Shown here in pieces: positions 20,609 to 30,761 of a DNA stretch of 64,000 nucleotides (its first letter is position 1; each line of letters starts with the position of its first letter). The notes under the pieces were generated by a model. It had not been told where the DNA came from. It saw nothing but the letters and a program-made list of their open reading frames with translations, and searched no databases. Source of the DNA: Providencia hangzhouensis. GTDB lineage: Bacteria; Pseudomonadota; Gammaproteobacteria; Enterobacterales; Enterobacteriaceae. The stretch is from positions 2,542,001-2,606,000 of the forward strand of contig NZ_CP135052.1 of assembly GCF_029193595.2 (NCBI RefSeq). The letters run 5' to 3'. A program made the position numbers and the translations under genes.

Positions 20609-23032
20609 TTATGCACGTTTCACGTCAACTAAGTTAGTATGTTGCGGATTTCCTTTAACGAGAGCGGAAGGCTGCTGTGTGGTGAGTGTATTAATACAGC
20701 CACCAATATCGACCCCCTCTTCATTGACTTCTCGCCAAGCACCTTGCGGAACTGCAATCACACCGGGTAATACGCGTTCTGTCACTTTTGCTTTAATATG
20801 CATACGTCCACGGTCATTGAAAATTTCAGTCATATCACCATCTTGAATACCACGAGCAGACGCATCAATTGGGTTAATCCAATACTGGTGCGGAACGGCT
20901 TCGCGTAGCATCGCAATATTAAAATATGAAGAATGCGCATGGCCTTTATCGTGATAGCCAGTCATTTGCAGCGGGTATTTTTGTTTAGCTTGCTTGTTTT
21001 CGACGCCTTCAGTATTTACACAATATTCAGGCACAGCAGGTATTCGCTGGTCAGCAGGGTAATCCCACTCTTTCGCTATCTTAGCGAGCCTTTCTGAATA
21101 AATTTCAATTTTACCCGATGGTGTTGGTAATGGTGAGGTTTCAGGTGAATCTCTGAATGGTTTTAAAGCAATATAATCTGCACTATTCGCCAATTTTCTA
21201 TCAACAATTCCCATGTCATTCGTTTCTTCGAATGTTGGCAAATGTGGATTTTTTTCTCGCATCAAGTTATAGCAATGTTCTATCCACTGCTCATGAGTAC
21301 GGCCTTCGGTAAATTGGTCTTTAATACCCAGTTTTTCAGCGATATCAGTTAAAACATCATAAGATTGGCGACATTCCCATAATGGCGTAATCGCATTTTG
21401 TAGGCGGATAGCATAATGGTAAGCACCACTGGCATACGAGTTATTAATTAAATCATTCGATTCAACACTGGTCACATCAGGTAAAATTAAATCCGCATAT
21501 TTAGTCGATGGCGTCATATGCGTATCCCAAACCAAAATAAATTCACATAGGGACTCATCCGTTAGAATTTTGTGGGTTTTATTTAAGTCAGAATGTTGGT
21601 TACCCGTGACATTACTCGCATAGTGCCATAAAAACTTCACATTGGTTTCAAGTCGTTCTTTACCGAGCAGTGTCGAGTTTGTCGCGGTCATTTCGGTACC
21701 GCGCGCTATCGCATCCGTCCACATAAAACACGGAATTTTGGTTTTAACTGGGTTTGGAATAGCAAAACCTGGCACAGAATACGCTACGTTTCCTCCCCAT
21801 CCTCCCGCATTCGTTCCTGGGCGTCCAATATGCCCCGTAACAATGGGTAACATCATCACAGCCCGTGCAGCTTGTTCACCTGATGCCGTTCTTTGTAACC
21901 CCCAACCTTGAGAAATCCACGCGGCTTTTGCATTACCCAGCTCACGAGCCAGTTGAATAATACGAGCTGGTGAGACGCCTGTAATTTGGCTAGCCCACTG
22001 CGGCGTTTTTTCAATACCATCATCACCGAGCCCTAAAATATAATCCTTATAGGAACCATTTTTTGGTGCAGACTCAGGGAGTGTCTGACTATCCCAACCC
22101 ACACAGTATTGAGCTAAAAAGGCTTCATCCGTTAATTGTTCTTTAATTAATGTATGGATAATCGCAGCGACAAGCGCACCGTCAGTGCCCGGATAAATCG
22201 GGATCCATTCAGCACCTAGTGTTGTCACGCTATCAGTACGACGTGGGTCAATAATAATGACTTTAGCTTGGCTTTTTTCCAACGCTTTTAAGGTTTCGTA
22301 GAATTGCCCACCACCGGACATCCGTGTTTCCGCGATATTATGGCCAAACATGACGACTAAATCGCTATTGGCTATTTCAGATAACAGCGAATCATCCAAC
22401 TTGCCATAAACATACGGAATAACACCGTTTATTTGTGCGGTTGAGTAGGTTCCATGTTGGTCAAGAAACCCACCTAATTGGCTTAATAACCGCTTGCAAG
22501 CATTACGTCCTTGTAAATTAGCACCGGTAGATCCTGAACCATACTGATAGTAAATCGCTTCATTGCCATATGTATCAATGGTTGAGCGCAATTTTTGCGC
22601 CACAATCGTCGTTGCTTCATCCCAACTGATCCGTTTAAACTTGCCTTCTCCCCGTTTACCTGTACGTAATAATGGGTATTTCAAGCGGTCTGGGTTATAG
22701 GTTTTCCAGCGAACAGAGCGCCCTCTCAAACAAGGACGTATTTGATGTAAACCAAATTGCGTGTCGTCATACATGGTTTCATTCGATATACGAGTAATGA
22801 CGTCATCTTTCACATGTACTTTAAGTGGGCAACGACTGCCACAATTAACTAAGCATGCGCTGTATTTGATTTTTTCACTGACTTCATCTGGTTGAATTGT
22901 GATGGTTGGTGTTGCTTGAGCGGAAAAAGGTAGAGAGATAGAGCTGGCGATAGCCGTTGTTGTAGCGATAGAGGCAGAAGTTTGAATAAACTGTCGCCTA
23001 CTCAGCGCTGTTTCCCTGATTTTATTGATCAT
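20609..23032 (-). CDS. dmsA: DMSO reductase catalytic molybdopterin subunit
   Basis: 807 residues. Twin-arginine signal (SRRQFIQTSAS, residues 12-22) ending AQA, so it is exported folded by Tat. [4Fe-4S] cysteines CLVNCGSRC plus PCLRG, and the bis-MGD region YGSGSTGANLQGRN containing the likely Mo-ligating serine. Reduces DMSO or related S/N-oxides in anaerobic respiration. No dmsD chaperone gene adjoins; a TorD-family gene (ycdY) lies 10 kb away. An FNR box is 89 bases upstream. Confidence 0.96.
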   Translation of the reverse strand: MINKIRETALSRRQFIQTSASIATTTAIASSISLPFSAQATPTITIQPDEVSEKIKYSACLVNCGSRCPLKVHVKDDVITRISNETMYDDTQFGLHQIRPCLRGRSVRWKTYNPDRLKYPLLRTGKRGEGKFKRISWDEATTIVAQKLRSTIDTYGNEAIYYQYGSGSTGANLQGRNACKRLLSQLGGFLDQHGTYSTAQINGVIPYVYGKLDDSLLSEIANSDLVVMFGHNIAETRMSGGGQFYETLKALEKSQAKVIIIDPRRTDSVTTLGAEWIPIYPGTDGALVAAIIHTLIKEQLTDEAFLAQYCVGWDSQTLPESAPKNGSYKDYILGLGDDGIEKTPQWASQITGVSPARIIQLARELGNAKAAWISQGWGLQRTASGEQAARAVMMLPIVTGHIGRPGTNAGGWGGNVAYSVPGFAIPNPVKTKIPCFMWTDAIARGTEMTATNSTLLGKERLETNVKFLWHYASNVTGNQHSDLNKTHKILTDESLCEFILVWDTHMTPSTKYADLILPDVTSVESNDLINNSYASGAYHYAIRLQNAITPLWECRQSYDVLTDIAEKLGIKDQFTEGRTHEQWIEHCYNLMREKNPHLPTFEETNDMGIVDRKLANSADYIALKPFRDSPETSPLPTPSGKIEIYSERLAKIAKEWDYPADQRIPAVPEYCVNTEGVENKQAKQKYPLQMTGYHDKGHAHSSYFNIAMLREAVPHQYWINPIDASARGIQDGDMTEIFNDRGRMHIKAKVTERVLPGVIAVPQGAWREVNEEGVDIGGCINTLTTQQPSALVKGNPQHTNLVDVKRA

Positions 23033-23344
23033 TACATTGCTACCTTATTAATTATTATAAATTGAATTACTTAGTATTCTTATAGTAATTAGATAGTAGC
23101 CTTATAAAAAAAGTGGTTAATTGACATGCATCAACACAAGCAATAATTAAGCTATTAATGATAAATAAGTCATATTATTAGTATTTCTATCGACTATTTT
23201 AGCAATAATTAACTACATGGTAGCTAATAAACACTAAGAAAAACCAACTAATTGATTTTCCTTAGTGAATAACAATCTATTTAAAATTTCCATATCAAAG
23301 CCGTGCAGGTAAATAGTAAAGCTGCGTATTATGGCTAGCGGCAA
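23033..23344. other. Intergenic region upstream of dmsABC
   Basis: 312 bases between the dmsA start and the cutC stop. It carries the FNR box at 23121-23134 and the dms promoter; the remaining AT-rich part shows no gene. Confidence 0.6.
23121..23134 (-). promoter_or_regulatory. FNR box upstream of dmsA
   Basis: TTGACATGCATCAA; on the dmsA strand this is TTGATGCATGTCAA, matching the consensus TTGAT-N4-ATCAA at 9 of 10 positions. It lies 89 bases upstream of the dmsA start, consistent with anaerobic activation. Confidence 0.85.
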
Positions 23345-24106
23345 TTAAACGGAAACTTTTTCTGTAATAGAAATAAAGTCCTTCATCGCTTCTACTGTAG
23401 GGCCGTCCACACAATAGTGAGTAAATTCATCGGTTTCGCTATTAGAAGCCATTGTAACGCCTACTTTGCGGTAACTCATGGTTGATGGTACCGTTTTCCC
23501 TGCGGAACTGTGTACCTCAGATAAACCGATTTCCATGAATTTACTTAGGTTAGCTAAACGTACGCCCGCACCCGCCATAATTTGTGGGCCATTGATTTGC
23601 TGGCTTTTTTCATGTAACTCTTTCAAGAGAGGTAAGCCCAACTCCGCGCTTTGTTGCTGCCCAGAAGTTAAAATGCGAGCCACGCCGAGTTCCTTTAATT
23701 GTTCTAAAGCTAACGATGGGTTAATACACATATCAAATGCGCGGTGGAAAGTAATATTCATCCCTTGAGCTATTTCCATCAACGTTTGCATCCTGTTGAT
23801 ATCAATACGCCCTTCGCTATCCAATATACCGATAACGGCGCCTGAAAAGCCCATTTCCTTAATCATGATTAAATCTTCACGGATCACATCAAACTCACTG
23901 ATGTTATAGCAAAAATCGCCACCACGAGGACGAATAATAGGATGAACAGGAATATGTAGTTTCTCTTTCGCTAATTTCAGGTAACCATAACTGGGTGTCA
24001 GACCACCATCAGCGGCGCCAGAGCACAGTTCGATACGATCTGCACCATATTCTTGAGCCACTTGGGCACATTCAATTCCGAAACAACAGATTTCCAGTTT
24101 TGCCAT
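23345..24106 (-). CDS. cutC: CutC family protein
   Basis: 253-residue TIM-barrel protein, start ATG 24106 ([14 protein letters not shown]) preceded by a GGAGG SD at 6 bases; the ten-codon extension to 24136 is rejected. Motifs [23 protein letters not shown] and IMAGAGVR are those of CutC. Historically called a copper homeostasis protein, although the E. coli phenotype was later attributed to other loci, so the function is open. Followed upstream by yecM and argS as in E. coli. Confidence 0.95.
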   Translation of the reverse strand: MAKLEICCFGIECAQVAQEYGADRIELCSGAADGGLTPSYGYLKLAKEKLHIPVHPIIRPRGGDFCYNISEFDVIREDLIMIKEMGFSGAVIGILDSEGRIDINRMQTLMEIAQGMNITFHRAFDMCINPSLALEQLKELGVARILTSGQQQSAELGLPLLKELHEKSQQINGPQIMAGAGVRLANLSKFMEIGLSEVHSSAGKTVPSTMSYRKVGVTMASNSETDEFTHYCVDGPTVEAMKDFISITEKVSV

Positions 24107-24287
24107 GACAACCTCCGAAATAGAGCAATAAAACACTGGCTTTATGTGCCCAAAAAATAATGAAAGATTTAATGTTAAACGTTAACAATTCGCCTAATAA
24201 TGCCATTTATCAAAAAATGTTATCGGATAGATATCACACCGCCAAAAGTTAACGGGTACTATTGATCAATAACGTTAATTACATCAC

Positions 24288-24842
24288 TTATTTTTCACTT
24301 TCAATTATCTTTTTTAGCGGGAATGGATGGTATTTAACTGTTATCTCACCATTTGACACTGCTAATGTTGGATTTGGCAACCTTTCTTGCTGCCCTTTGG
24401 GTTGGCTCATTTTAATGCTATACCCTTGGGGTAAAGGTTCAGGTAACAACTGCAATGCCGCGGTTTCTAGCTGATTCGGCTCAACATCTATTACCATTTC
24501 GATATGTTCCCAACTTTCTTTCGAGTAAATTTTGTCCTTTGGAAAAGGCAACTCAATGATAAATACATCTTGACCCGCGATATTTAATGGCTCACTTAGC
24601 TCATATAAACGAATCGGTCGGCCATTAATTATATTATCAGATAAAAGTTGGGCACATTGCATTAACCCTTGGTGCCAACGTTCTGCAGTTGCAATATGAT
24701 GACAACGCACTGAAATATGGTCAATCGGAAAGGATGACAATAATACGTTTATCTCTTGCGCCATCTGTTGTAATTTACCTATGAATATAGGTAGGTCATC
24801 CCATAAATCTTGTAATTGCGAAATTTTGCTAAACTGTGGCAC
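24288..24842 (-). CDS. yecM: YecM family protein (VOC-like fold)
   Basis: 184 residues. YecM has a glyoxalase/dioxygenase-like metal-binding fold of unknown activity. Seen: DHISVRCH (about residues 58-65), containing the putative metal histidine, and IELPFPKDKIY and WEHIEMVID later. Divergent from argS across 165 bases and 181 bases upstream of cutC. Length is close to E. coli YecM. Confidence 0.92.
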   Translation of the reverse strand: MPQFSKISQLQDLWDDLPIFIGKLQQMAQEINVLLSSFPIDHISVRCHHIATAERWHQGLMQCAQLLSDNIINGRPIRLYELSEPLNIAGQDVFIIELPFPKDKIYSKESWEHIEMVIDVEPNQLETAALQLLPEPLPQGYSIKMSQPKGQQERLPNPTLAVSNGEITVKYHPFPLKKIIESEK

Positions 24843-25007
24843 TTAACGCCCCCTTTACAAAAACTTATCTGCTAAACAGTGGCGCAGACTGTAGCATGAG
24901 AGCCCCAAAATGTGGTATAAAAGCTGCCGATTTTTCTCTTCCACCTTTTAGTTATGCGCATGTGATGGCACAATGCGGTAACTATGTTCGTAATTTAAGG
25001 TAATTCG

Positions 25008-26738
25008 GTGAATATTCAGGCGATTCTTTCAGATAAAATTAGTGCTGCGATGTTAGCAGCGGGTGCTCCAGAAGACAGTGATGCACTTGTGCGTCAATCC
25101 GCTAAAGCTCAGTTTGGTGATTACCAAGCCAATGGAGTGATGGGCGCTGCTAAAAAGATGGGGATAGCTCCGCGACAACTGGCTGAACAGCTTGTTAATC
25201 ACTTAGATTTGGAAGGGATTGCCAGCAAAGTTGAAATTGCAGGCCCCGGCTTTATTAATATTTTCCTTGAGCCAACTTGGGTTGAAAAGCATGTTGAAGA
25301 GGCATTGGCTTCCCAGCGCTTAGGCATCGCGCCCGTCAAGCCTGAAACGATTGTCATTGACTATTCTGCGCCTAATGTCGCGAAACAAATGCACGTAGGC
25401 CACTTACGCTCCACCATTATTGGTGATGCTGCGGCACGTACTCAAGAATTTATTGGTCATAAAGTCATCCGTGCCAACCACGTCGGTGATTGGGGTACGC
25501 AATTTGGTATGTTAATTGCCTATCTTGAGAAAGTTCAAAATGAAGATGCCACAGATATGGCACTTGCCGACCTCGAAGAATTTTATCGCGAAGCCAAAAA
25601 ACACTACGACGAAGATGAAGAATTCGCAGTCCGCGCTCGTGGCTACGTTGTGAAACTGCAATCCGGTGATGAATATTGTCGTCAAATGTGGCGCAAATTA
25701 GTGGATATCACTATGCAGCAAAACCAAGAAACCTATCGCCGTTTAAATGTCACTTTAACCGAAGATGACGTGATGGGCGAAAGCTTATATAACAGTATGC
25801 TACCCGGTATTGTTGCAGACTTAAAAGCCAAAGGTTTAGCTGTTGAGAGTGAAGGCGCAACGGTTGTTTTCCTCGACGAATTTAAAAATAAAGAAGGCGA
25901 ACCAATGGGCGTGATCGTCCAGAAAAAAGATGGTGGCTTCTTGTACACAACAACTGATATTGCCTGTGCGAAATACCGTTATGAAACCCTTCATGCTGAC
26001 CGCTCACTTTACTATATTGACTCTCGCCAACATCAACATTTAATGCAAGCATGGACCATCGTCCGTAAAGCAGGTTATATCCCTGAATCAATGGCACTTG
26101 AGCACCACATGTTCGGTATGATGCTAGGTAAAGATGGCAAACCATTTAAGACTCGTACAGGTGGTACCGTTCGTTTATCAGACTTACTGGATGAAGCGGT
26201 TGAACGTGCTCAAGCGCTGATCCGTGAGAAAAACCCAGATATGCCTGAAGATGAATTGCTCAATGTCGCAAATGTTGTCGGTATTGGCGCCGTTAAATAC
26301 GCTGACTTGTCCAAAAACAGAACGACAGATTATATTTTCGATTGGGACAACATGTTAGCTTTTGAAGGAAATACCGCGCCGTATATGCAGTATGCGTATA
26401 CTCGAGTGGCTTCTATTTTCAAGAAAGCCAATTTAACCCATGCAGACTTAACTCTGCCTATTTCATTACAAGACCCACGTGAAATTGCGCTTGCGACACG
26501 TCTGTTACAGTTTGAAGAAACCATTCTAACTGTCGCTCGTGATGGTACACCTCATGTGATGTGTGCTTATTTATATGAACTAGCTGGTTTATTCTCAGGC
26601 TTTTATGAGCACTGCCCTATCTTGTCAGCCGATGACGAAGCCCAGCGCCAAAGCCGCTTGAAATTGGCTGCATTAACTCAAAAAACTCTAAAAACGGGCT
26701 TAGATACTCTGGGTATTGAAACCGTTGAAAGAATGTAA
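25008..26738 (+). CDS. argS: Arginine--tRNA ligase
   Basis: 576-residue class I synthetase. Start is GTG 25008 ([11 protein letters not shown]), matching the start context in E. coli, and AAGG lies 8 bases upstream. HIGH-type motif [13 protein letters not shown] at about residues 121-133, the arginine-recognition segment [12 protein letters not shown], and the degenerate KMSKS equivalent [11 protein letters not shown]-terminal DALR anticodon-binding domain ends IETVERM. Terminated by a hairpin that lies within the end of the opposing gene. Confidence 0.98.
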   Translation: MNIQAILSDKISAAMLAAGAPEDSDALVRQSAKAQFGDYQANGVMGAAKKMGIAPRQLAEQLVNHLDLEGIASKVEIAGPGFINIFLEPTWVEKHVEEALASQRLGIAPVKPETIVIDYSAPNVAKQMHVGHLRSTIIGDAAARTQEFIGHKVIRANHVGDWGTQFGMLIAYLEKVQNEDATDMALADLEEFYREAKKHYDEDEEFAVRARGYVVKLQSGDEYCRQMWRKLVDITMQQNQETYRRLNVTLTEDDVMGESLYNSMLPGIVADLKAKGLAVESEGATVVFLDEFKNKEGEPMGVIVQKKDGGFLYTTTDIACAKYRYETLHADRSLYYIDSRQHQHLMQAWTIVRKAGYIPESMALEHHMFGMMLGKDGKPFKTRTGGTVRLSDLLDEAVERAQALIREKNPDMPEDELLNVANVVGIGAVKYADLSKNRTTDYIFDWDNMLAFEGNTAPYMQYAYTRVASIFKKANLTHADLTLPISLQDPREIALATRLLQFEETILTVARDGTPHVMCAYLYELAGLFSGFYEHCPILSADDEAQRQSRLKLAALTQKTLKTGLDTLGIETVERM

Positions 26739-26759
26739 TTCAAATCAATAAATAGTCTA

Positions 26760-27332
26760 TTAACGGTTCACTTTGGTGAGCCGTTTTTGTTTGCGCTGTT
26801 TCGCTAACTTTGTTGTTCGTTTTTGTAATTCATCGATATATTCATTTGCGCAATTACGGAGTACTAAGTTCCATTTACAAAGTATTTTTGCTTGTTCATA
26901 AAGTTCAGGGTTATTCGACAATCGGTTATTCTGTTGTAGCCAATCAGCAACACTCGCCCAGTCCCATAACGGGGATGTCCCTCTCAAACGTTGTACGGGT
27001 GTAGGGAAATGGCCTTTACCTCGATCCCCATCTTTCAGCAAAGCCACTGCTTGACGGGTTAGCCCTGTCAATTCTGCAATATCACTTAACCCAACCAAAG
27101 CGGAATCAATAGATTCCACTTTTATATTCAGCGATGTACTTTCAACATCTGTAATCGCAGTTTCAATTGCAAGATCAAAAGATTCCGCTTCCCTATCAAA
27201 TTCTAAATAAACCGATTTACCATAAAAGCACACCAATGCATCGCAACAGCCTGCGGCGAATAAGGTATCAACTAAGCCTTCCGTATCAGCAGTCACACCC
27301 GATAGTGTTAATGTGAAAGTAAATAGCGCCAT
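26760..27332 (-). CDS. HTH DNA-binding protein, putative antitoxin of a two-gene module
   Basis: 190 residues. The N-terminal half (residues 1-92; FTFTLTLSGV, GKSVYLEFDREAESFDLAI) resembles a small alpha/beta domain. It is followed by a helix-turn-helix of the AlpA/excisionase style (SDIAELTGLTRQAVALLKDG, then SPLWDWASVADWLQQ), and a basic C-terminus (RTTKLAKQRKQKR). Proteins with this layout are, as I recall, commonly found beside short HicA-like proteins such as the one upstream here. Role as antitoxin and autorepressor is inference. Its last codons contain the argS terminator on the other strand. Confidence 0.75.
   Translation of the reverse strand: MALFTFTLTLSGVTADTEGLVDTLFAAGCCDALVCFYGKSVYLEFDREAESFDLAIETAITDVESTSLNIKVESIDSALVGLSDIAELTGLTRQAVALLKDGDRGKGHFPTPVQRLRGTSPLWDWASVADWLQQNNRLSNNPELYEQAKILCKWNLVLRNCANEYIDELQKRTTKLAKQRKQKRLTKVNR
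26763..26789 (+). terminator. Intrinsic terminator of argS
   Basis: Stem ACGGTTCAC (26763-26771) / GTGAGCCGT (26776-26784), one G-U pair, loop TTTG, followed by TTTTG. Located 25 bases after the argS stop and inside the last codons of the opposing HTH gene. Confidence 0.8.
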
Positions 27333-27375
27333 AATTTCCCCATCTTACATAAATAAGCGGCCTAAGCCGCTTGGA

Positions 27376-27612
27376 TTAACCTAAAAGAGCAATGCAGTGA
27401 TTCACTTTACGTATTATCTGTTTAGCATGCACTTCCATAACTTTTGGCGTTGACCAGACACTCATCACATGTGTTTTGTGTTCACCCACTGCGTTACCAC
27501 AGCGTAACTTGCAAAAAGTATGTGATGAGTTTCCTGCTGTAACCCAGACCCAGCCATTTTCTATCGCATATTCAATAGCTGCCTGAACATGCTTATTTGG
27601 GTGTTTTTTCAT
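27376..27612 (-). CDS. HicA-like small protein, putative toxin
   Basis: 78 residues from ATG 27612 (MKKHPNKHVQAAIEYAIENG); an AAGGAGG SD 4 bases upstream decides this start over the one at 27651. It has an N-terminal helix, then GWVWVTAGNSSHTFCKLRC, which recalls the HicA pattern GW-x-GSHH, and SVWSTPKVMEVHAKQIIRKVNHC. HicA toxins are dsRBD-fold RNases with one active histidine; His in SSH is the candidate. First gene of the pair, 43 bases before the HTH gene, the toxin-first order of hicAB. Toxicity is inferred and not established for this family as far as I know. Confidence 0.7.
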   Translation of the reverse strand: MKKHPNKHVQAAIEYAIENGWVWVTAGNSSHTFCKLRCGNAVGEHKTHVMSVWSTPKVMEVHAKQIIRKVNHCIALLG

Positions 27613-27901
27613 CGACCTCCTTGATACATAACATAGCCATTCCGTTGACATCAGTCAACAAATAATATTCAATAAATTGAATACTCCCCTGAAATTAATT
27701 GCTGTCACAACAACCCAGTAAATATACCCCAGAAATAGAGCTGGATATTATTTTTATCAATAAAAACAATTAATTGAAAATTCATGAAATAATTTTGAAA
27801 TTAATAATTCAGTTATAAAGAGAATAAATTTGAGTAGATAATTAGAAATTGAAGGGAAAGAATTTATGCCTGTTGGCACCTTAACTACGTAGATTACAGA
27901 G
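27613..27901. other. AT-rich region upstream of the toxin-antitoxin-like pair
   Basis: About 290 bases, presumably with the module promoter. No reading frame of interest and no RNA gene recognised. Confidence 0.5.
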
Positions 27902-27949
27902 ATAAAAAAGCCCAATTTTATGAGCTCTCCTCATTAAAATTGGGCTTTT
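27902..27949 (-). terminator. Intrinsic terminator of murJ
   Basis: 15-bp perfect stem AAAAGCCCAATTTTA (27906-27920) / TAAAATTGGGCTTTT (27935-27949), with a further TGAG/CTCA pairing in the loop; on the minus strand it runs into CTTTTTTATC. Lies 24 bases after the murJ stop. Confidence 0.9.
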
Positions 27950-27972
27950 AAGGTCATTGACATACTTATTAA

Positions 27973-29511
27973 TTAGGCAATACTGCGTTTCATAAAATCA
28001 CGAGGGCGGAACCCAAGCACGTATAAAGCAACGAAATAACTCCCCGCGCCAACAATCACGACGCCTATCAAACGTAGCATACGCATCAGCATATTACCTT
28101 CTTGCCAAGACGGCATAAAATGTAAGACACCAAATAGCACGGCACCCATTACAATTAACGCTATCAATAGTTTAACGATAAACCCTTTCCAGCCCGCTAA
28201 AGGCTGAAAAATATCTTGCTTGCGCAATTGCCAATAGAGAACTCCCGCATTAAAACAGGCAGCTAACCCAATGGATAAAGCTAAACCTGCATGTTGTAAT
28301 GGCCCAATAAAGGCTAAATTCATCAGTTGCGTTAAGATTAACGTGACAATCGCAATTTTCACTGGGGTACGAATATCTTGGCGTGAATAAAAACCTGGTG
28401 CCAAAATTTTCACCAAAATCATCCCAGTTAACCCGACACAATAGGCAATTAAGGCATATTGTGTCATAAGTGAGTCATGCGCCGTAAAATTACCGTATTG
28501 GAATAAAGATACGGTTAATGCTTCAGAGAGTATCGCCAACCCTAACGCACAAGGTAGTGCCAGTAGCAGACAAAGGCGTAACCCCCAATCCATCAAGTGA
28601 CGATATTCGTTTTGGTTGCCACTCGTAAAGCTTTTCGCAAGTGATGGCAATAAAATCGTTCCAAGAGCTACTCCAAGTACCCCTGATGGTAACTCCATTA
28701 GCCTATCGGCGTAGTACATCCATGATACTGAACCAGATTGTAAAAAAGAGGCAAATATCGTATTGATAATCAAAGAAATTTGCGCGACAGAAACCCCGAT
28801 AATAGCGGGACCCATCATTTTCATTACACGCCAAACCCCACTATCACGAAATGATAAGCGCGGTAGCACTAACATGCCCACCTTTTTAAGGTGTGGTAGC
28901 TGATAGACCAGTTGCAAAACACCGCCAACCAGCACTGCCCATGCTAATGACATTATGGGTGGGTTAAAGTATGGGGCTGCAAAAGCAGCAAAAATGATCA
29001 TACTGACATTGAGCAATGTTGGCGCGAATGCAGGGACTGAGAAACGGTTCCAAGTATTCAGGATAGCCCCAGCGAGAGAGGCCAGAGAGATCAGAAAAAT
29101 ATAAGGGAATGTGACTCGTAAAAGATCTGTCGTCAGCGCAAATTTGTCAGCATCGTCAGTAAATCCAGGCGCGGTGACATAAATGATCCAAGGGGCAGCA
29201 ATCATACCAAGGATAGTTACAATCGCCAAAGCAAGGGTTAGCATCCCAGCAATATAAGCGACGAATGTACGAGTGGCCTCTTCTCCCTGCTGATTTTTGT
29301 ATTCCGCCAGTATTGGGACAAAAGCTTGTGAAAATGCACCTTCGGCAAAAATTCGACGTAAAAGATTCGGTAGCTTAAATGCGACAAAAAAGGCGTCCGC
29401 CGCGGCTCCTGCACCAAAAACCCGAGCGATAATGGCGTCGCGAATAAACCCAAGCACACGAGACATCATGGTCATGGAGCTTACTGCCGCCAACGATTTT
29501 AATAAATTCAT
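27973..29511 (-). CDS. murJ: Lipid II flippase MurJ
   Basis: 512 residues from ATG 29511 ([22 protein letters not shown]), the E. coli start; the ten-codon extension is rejected. MOP-superfamily protein with about 14 membrane helices that flips undecaprenyl-linked peptidoglycan precursor outwards. The charged residues in [25 protein letters not shown] and NTWNRFS agree with MurJ. rimJ is directly upstream; the yceH and mviM genes that separate them in E. coli are missing. Confidence 0.97.
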   Translation of the reverse strand: MNLLKSLAAVSSMTMMSRVLGFIRDAIIARVFGAGAAADAFFVAFKLPNLLRRIFAEGAFSQAFVPILAEYKNQQGEEATRTFVAYIAGMLTLALAIVTILGMIAAPWIIYVTAPGFTDDADKFALTTDLLRVTFPYIFLISLASLAGAILNTWNRFSVPAFAPTLLNVSMIIFAAFAAPYFNPPIMSLAWAVLVGGVLQLVYQLPHLKKVGMLVLPRLSFRDSGVWRVMKMMGPAIIGVSVAQISLIINTIFASFLQSGSVSWMYYADRLMELPSGVLGVALGTILLPSLAKSFTSGNQNEYRHLMDWGLRLCLLLALPCALGLAILSEALTVSLFQYGNFTAHDSLMTQYALIAYCVGLTGMILVKILAPGFYSRQDIRTPVKIAIVTLILTQLMNLAFIGPLQHAGLALSIGLAACFNAGVLYWQLRKQDIFQPLAGWKGFIVKLLIALIVMGAVLFGVLHFMPSWQEGNMLMRMLRLIGVVIVGAGSYFVALYVLGFRPRDFMKRSIA

Positions 29512-29594
29512 GATTGATAGACTAAAAGAATACAATCGCATCAGTTTAACAGCGAGCGCTGCAACTGACTACGATTGAAAAGTAAATTAGGAAT

Positions 29595-30182
29595 TTAGGC
29601 TTTATTCAGCGCCCAAGTGTTATCTGTCAATGCCGTCAATACATGGTCACGCCACTCACCATTAATTTGTAAGTATTGCTTTGCATAGCCTTCACGTTCA
29701 AAGCCAAGCTTAGTCAATAAATGACCACTACGCATATTATGAGGCATATAATTTGCCATAATTCGGTGCATTTTTTGGTGCTGTTGCATATAACGAATCG
29801 CTTGGGTTAGCGCTTCATACATTAGACCTTGTCCTTGCCATTTTTCACCTAGTGAATAGCCTAAGTAACAGGCATAAAATGAGCCGCGCAATACATTACT
29901 AAAGTTCGCTACCCCCATAACTTCGTTTTCTTCTTTATCTAATAGTAAGAAATGGAAAGCACTTCCTTCTCGATGCATTTCATTCATGACTTGTAACCGA
30001 TTATGCCAGCCAGCGGGCTGGTAATGAGAGTTGTCCCTGATGGGTTCCCACGGAATTAAAAAGTCTTTATTCAGACTGTAATAATCAGCTAGTCGATAAT
30101 TATCACGTTCGTAAGTCAAACGAATAACCATTCTATCAGTGACAAGACGCACTTTCGGTACATTTGAACGATAACCAAACAT
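29595..30182 (-). CDS. rimJ: [Ribosomal protein uS5]-alanine N-acetyltransferase
   Basis: 195-residue GNAT acetyltransferase acting on the N-terminus of ribosomal protein S5. Acetyl-CoA loop [13 protein letters not shown] at about residues 113-125 and a C-terminal [15 protein letters not shown] typical of Rim[20 protein letters not shown] matches the E. coli N-terminus closely. Divergent from mdtH across a repeat-filled gap, as in E. coli without the repeats. Confidence 0.97.
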   Translation of the reverse strand: MFGYRSNVPKVRLVTDRMVIRLTYERDNYRLADYYSLNKDFLIPWEPIRDNSHYQPAGWHNRLQVMNEMHREGSAFHFLLLDKEENEVMGVANFSNVLRGSFYACYLGYSLGEKWQGQGLMYEALTQAIRYMQQHQKMHRIMANYMPHNMRSGHLLTKLGFEREGYAKQYLQINGEWRDHVLTALTDNTWALNKA

Positions 30183-30330
30183 CGTTAACCCTTAATTAAT
30201 AAAAAGCCAGATATTTTCTTTAGTTCCAAGCCAATAACTTAGAACGTTAAAGTGTAGCTTACAATTCATTCACGAAAAATATGTTACGTAAATTAAAATA
30301 TGAATACATCACTAGATGCCTTCATTGTGA

Positions 30331-30650
30331 AGCATACTCAAGTATGTGACCCAAGGAGCCGAACGCAGTCAACACCGTCACAAAGTGAAGTATGGCCCCC
30401 TATCAATATTCTAAATAATTCGCTCTGTGACTAGGCGACCAGAGAGGATAGCTTGGGGAGCATACTCAAGTATGTGACCCAAATAGCCGAACGCAATCAA
30501 CACCGTCACAGAGTGAAGTATGGCCCCCTATCAATATTCTAAATAATTCGCTCTGTGACTAGGCGACCAGAGAGGATAGCTTGGGGAGCATACTCAAGTA
30601 TGTGACCCAAGGAGCCGAACGCAGTCAACACCGTCACAGAGTGAAGTATG
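30331..30650. repeat. Tandem array of a 128-bp repeat, two and a half copies
   Basis: Copies start at 30331, 30459 and 30587, exactly 128 bases apart; the third breaks off at 30650 (64 bases). Each starts AGCATACTCAAGTATGTGAC, itself a small hairpin (CATACT/AGTATG), and full copies contain CTCTG...CAGAG pairing near the end. Copies differ at only a few positions (for example GGAG versus ATAG). The end of copy 3, GAAGTATGACGAATAT, resembles the terminus of a dispersed enterobacterial palindromic element. The array fills the 579-base gap between divergent rimJ and mdtH. Confidence 0.9.
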
Positions 30651-30761
30651 ACGAATATTTATCGATAAAAAAATATCATCTATCAAACCTCAATATACTG
30701 ATATTATTAATAACTAATTTTAAGCATCATTCCCTCTTTGCTATTTTTCTGATGGTGTCTC

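Noticed and set aside
30331..30650. CRISPR array
   Set aside because: Units are 128 bp directly tandem with no spacers, and there are no cas genes.
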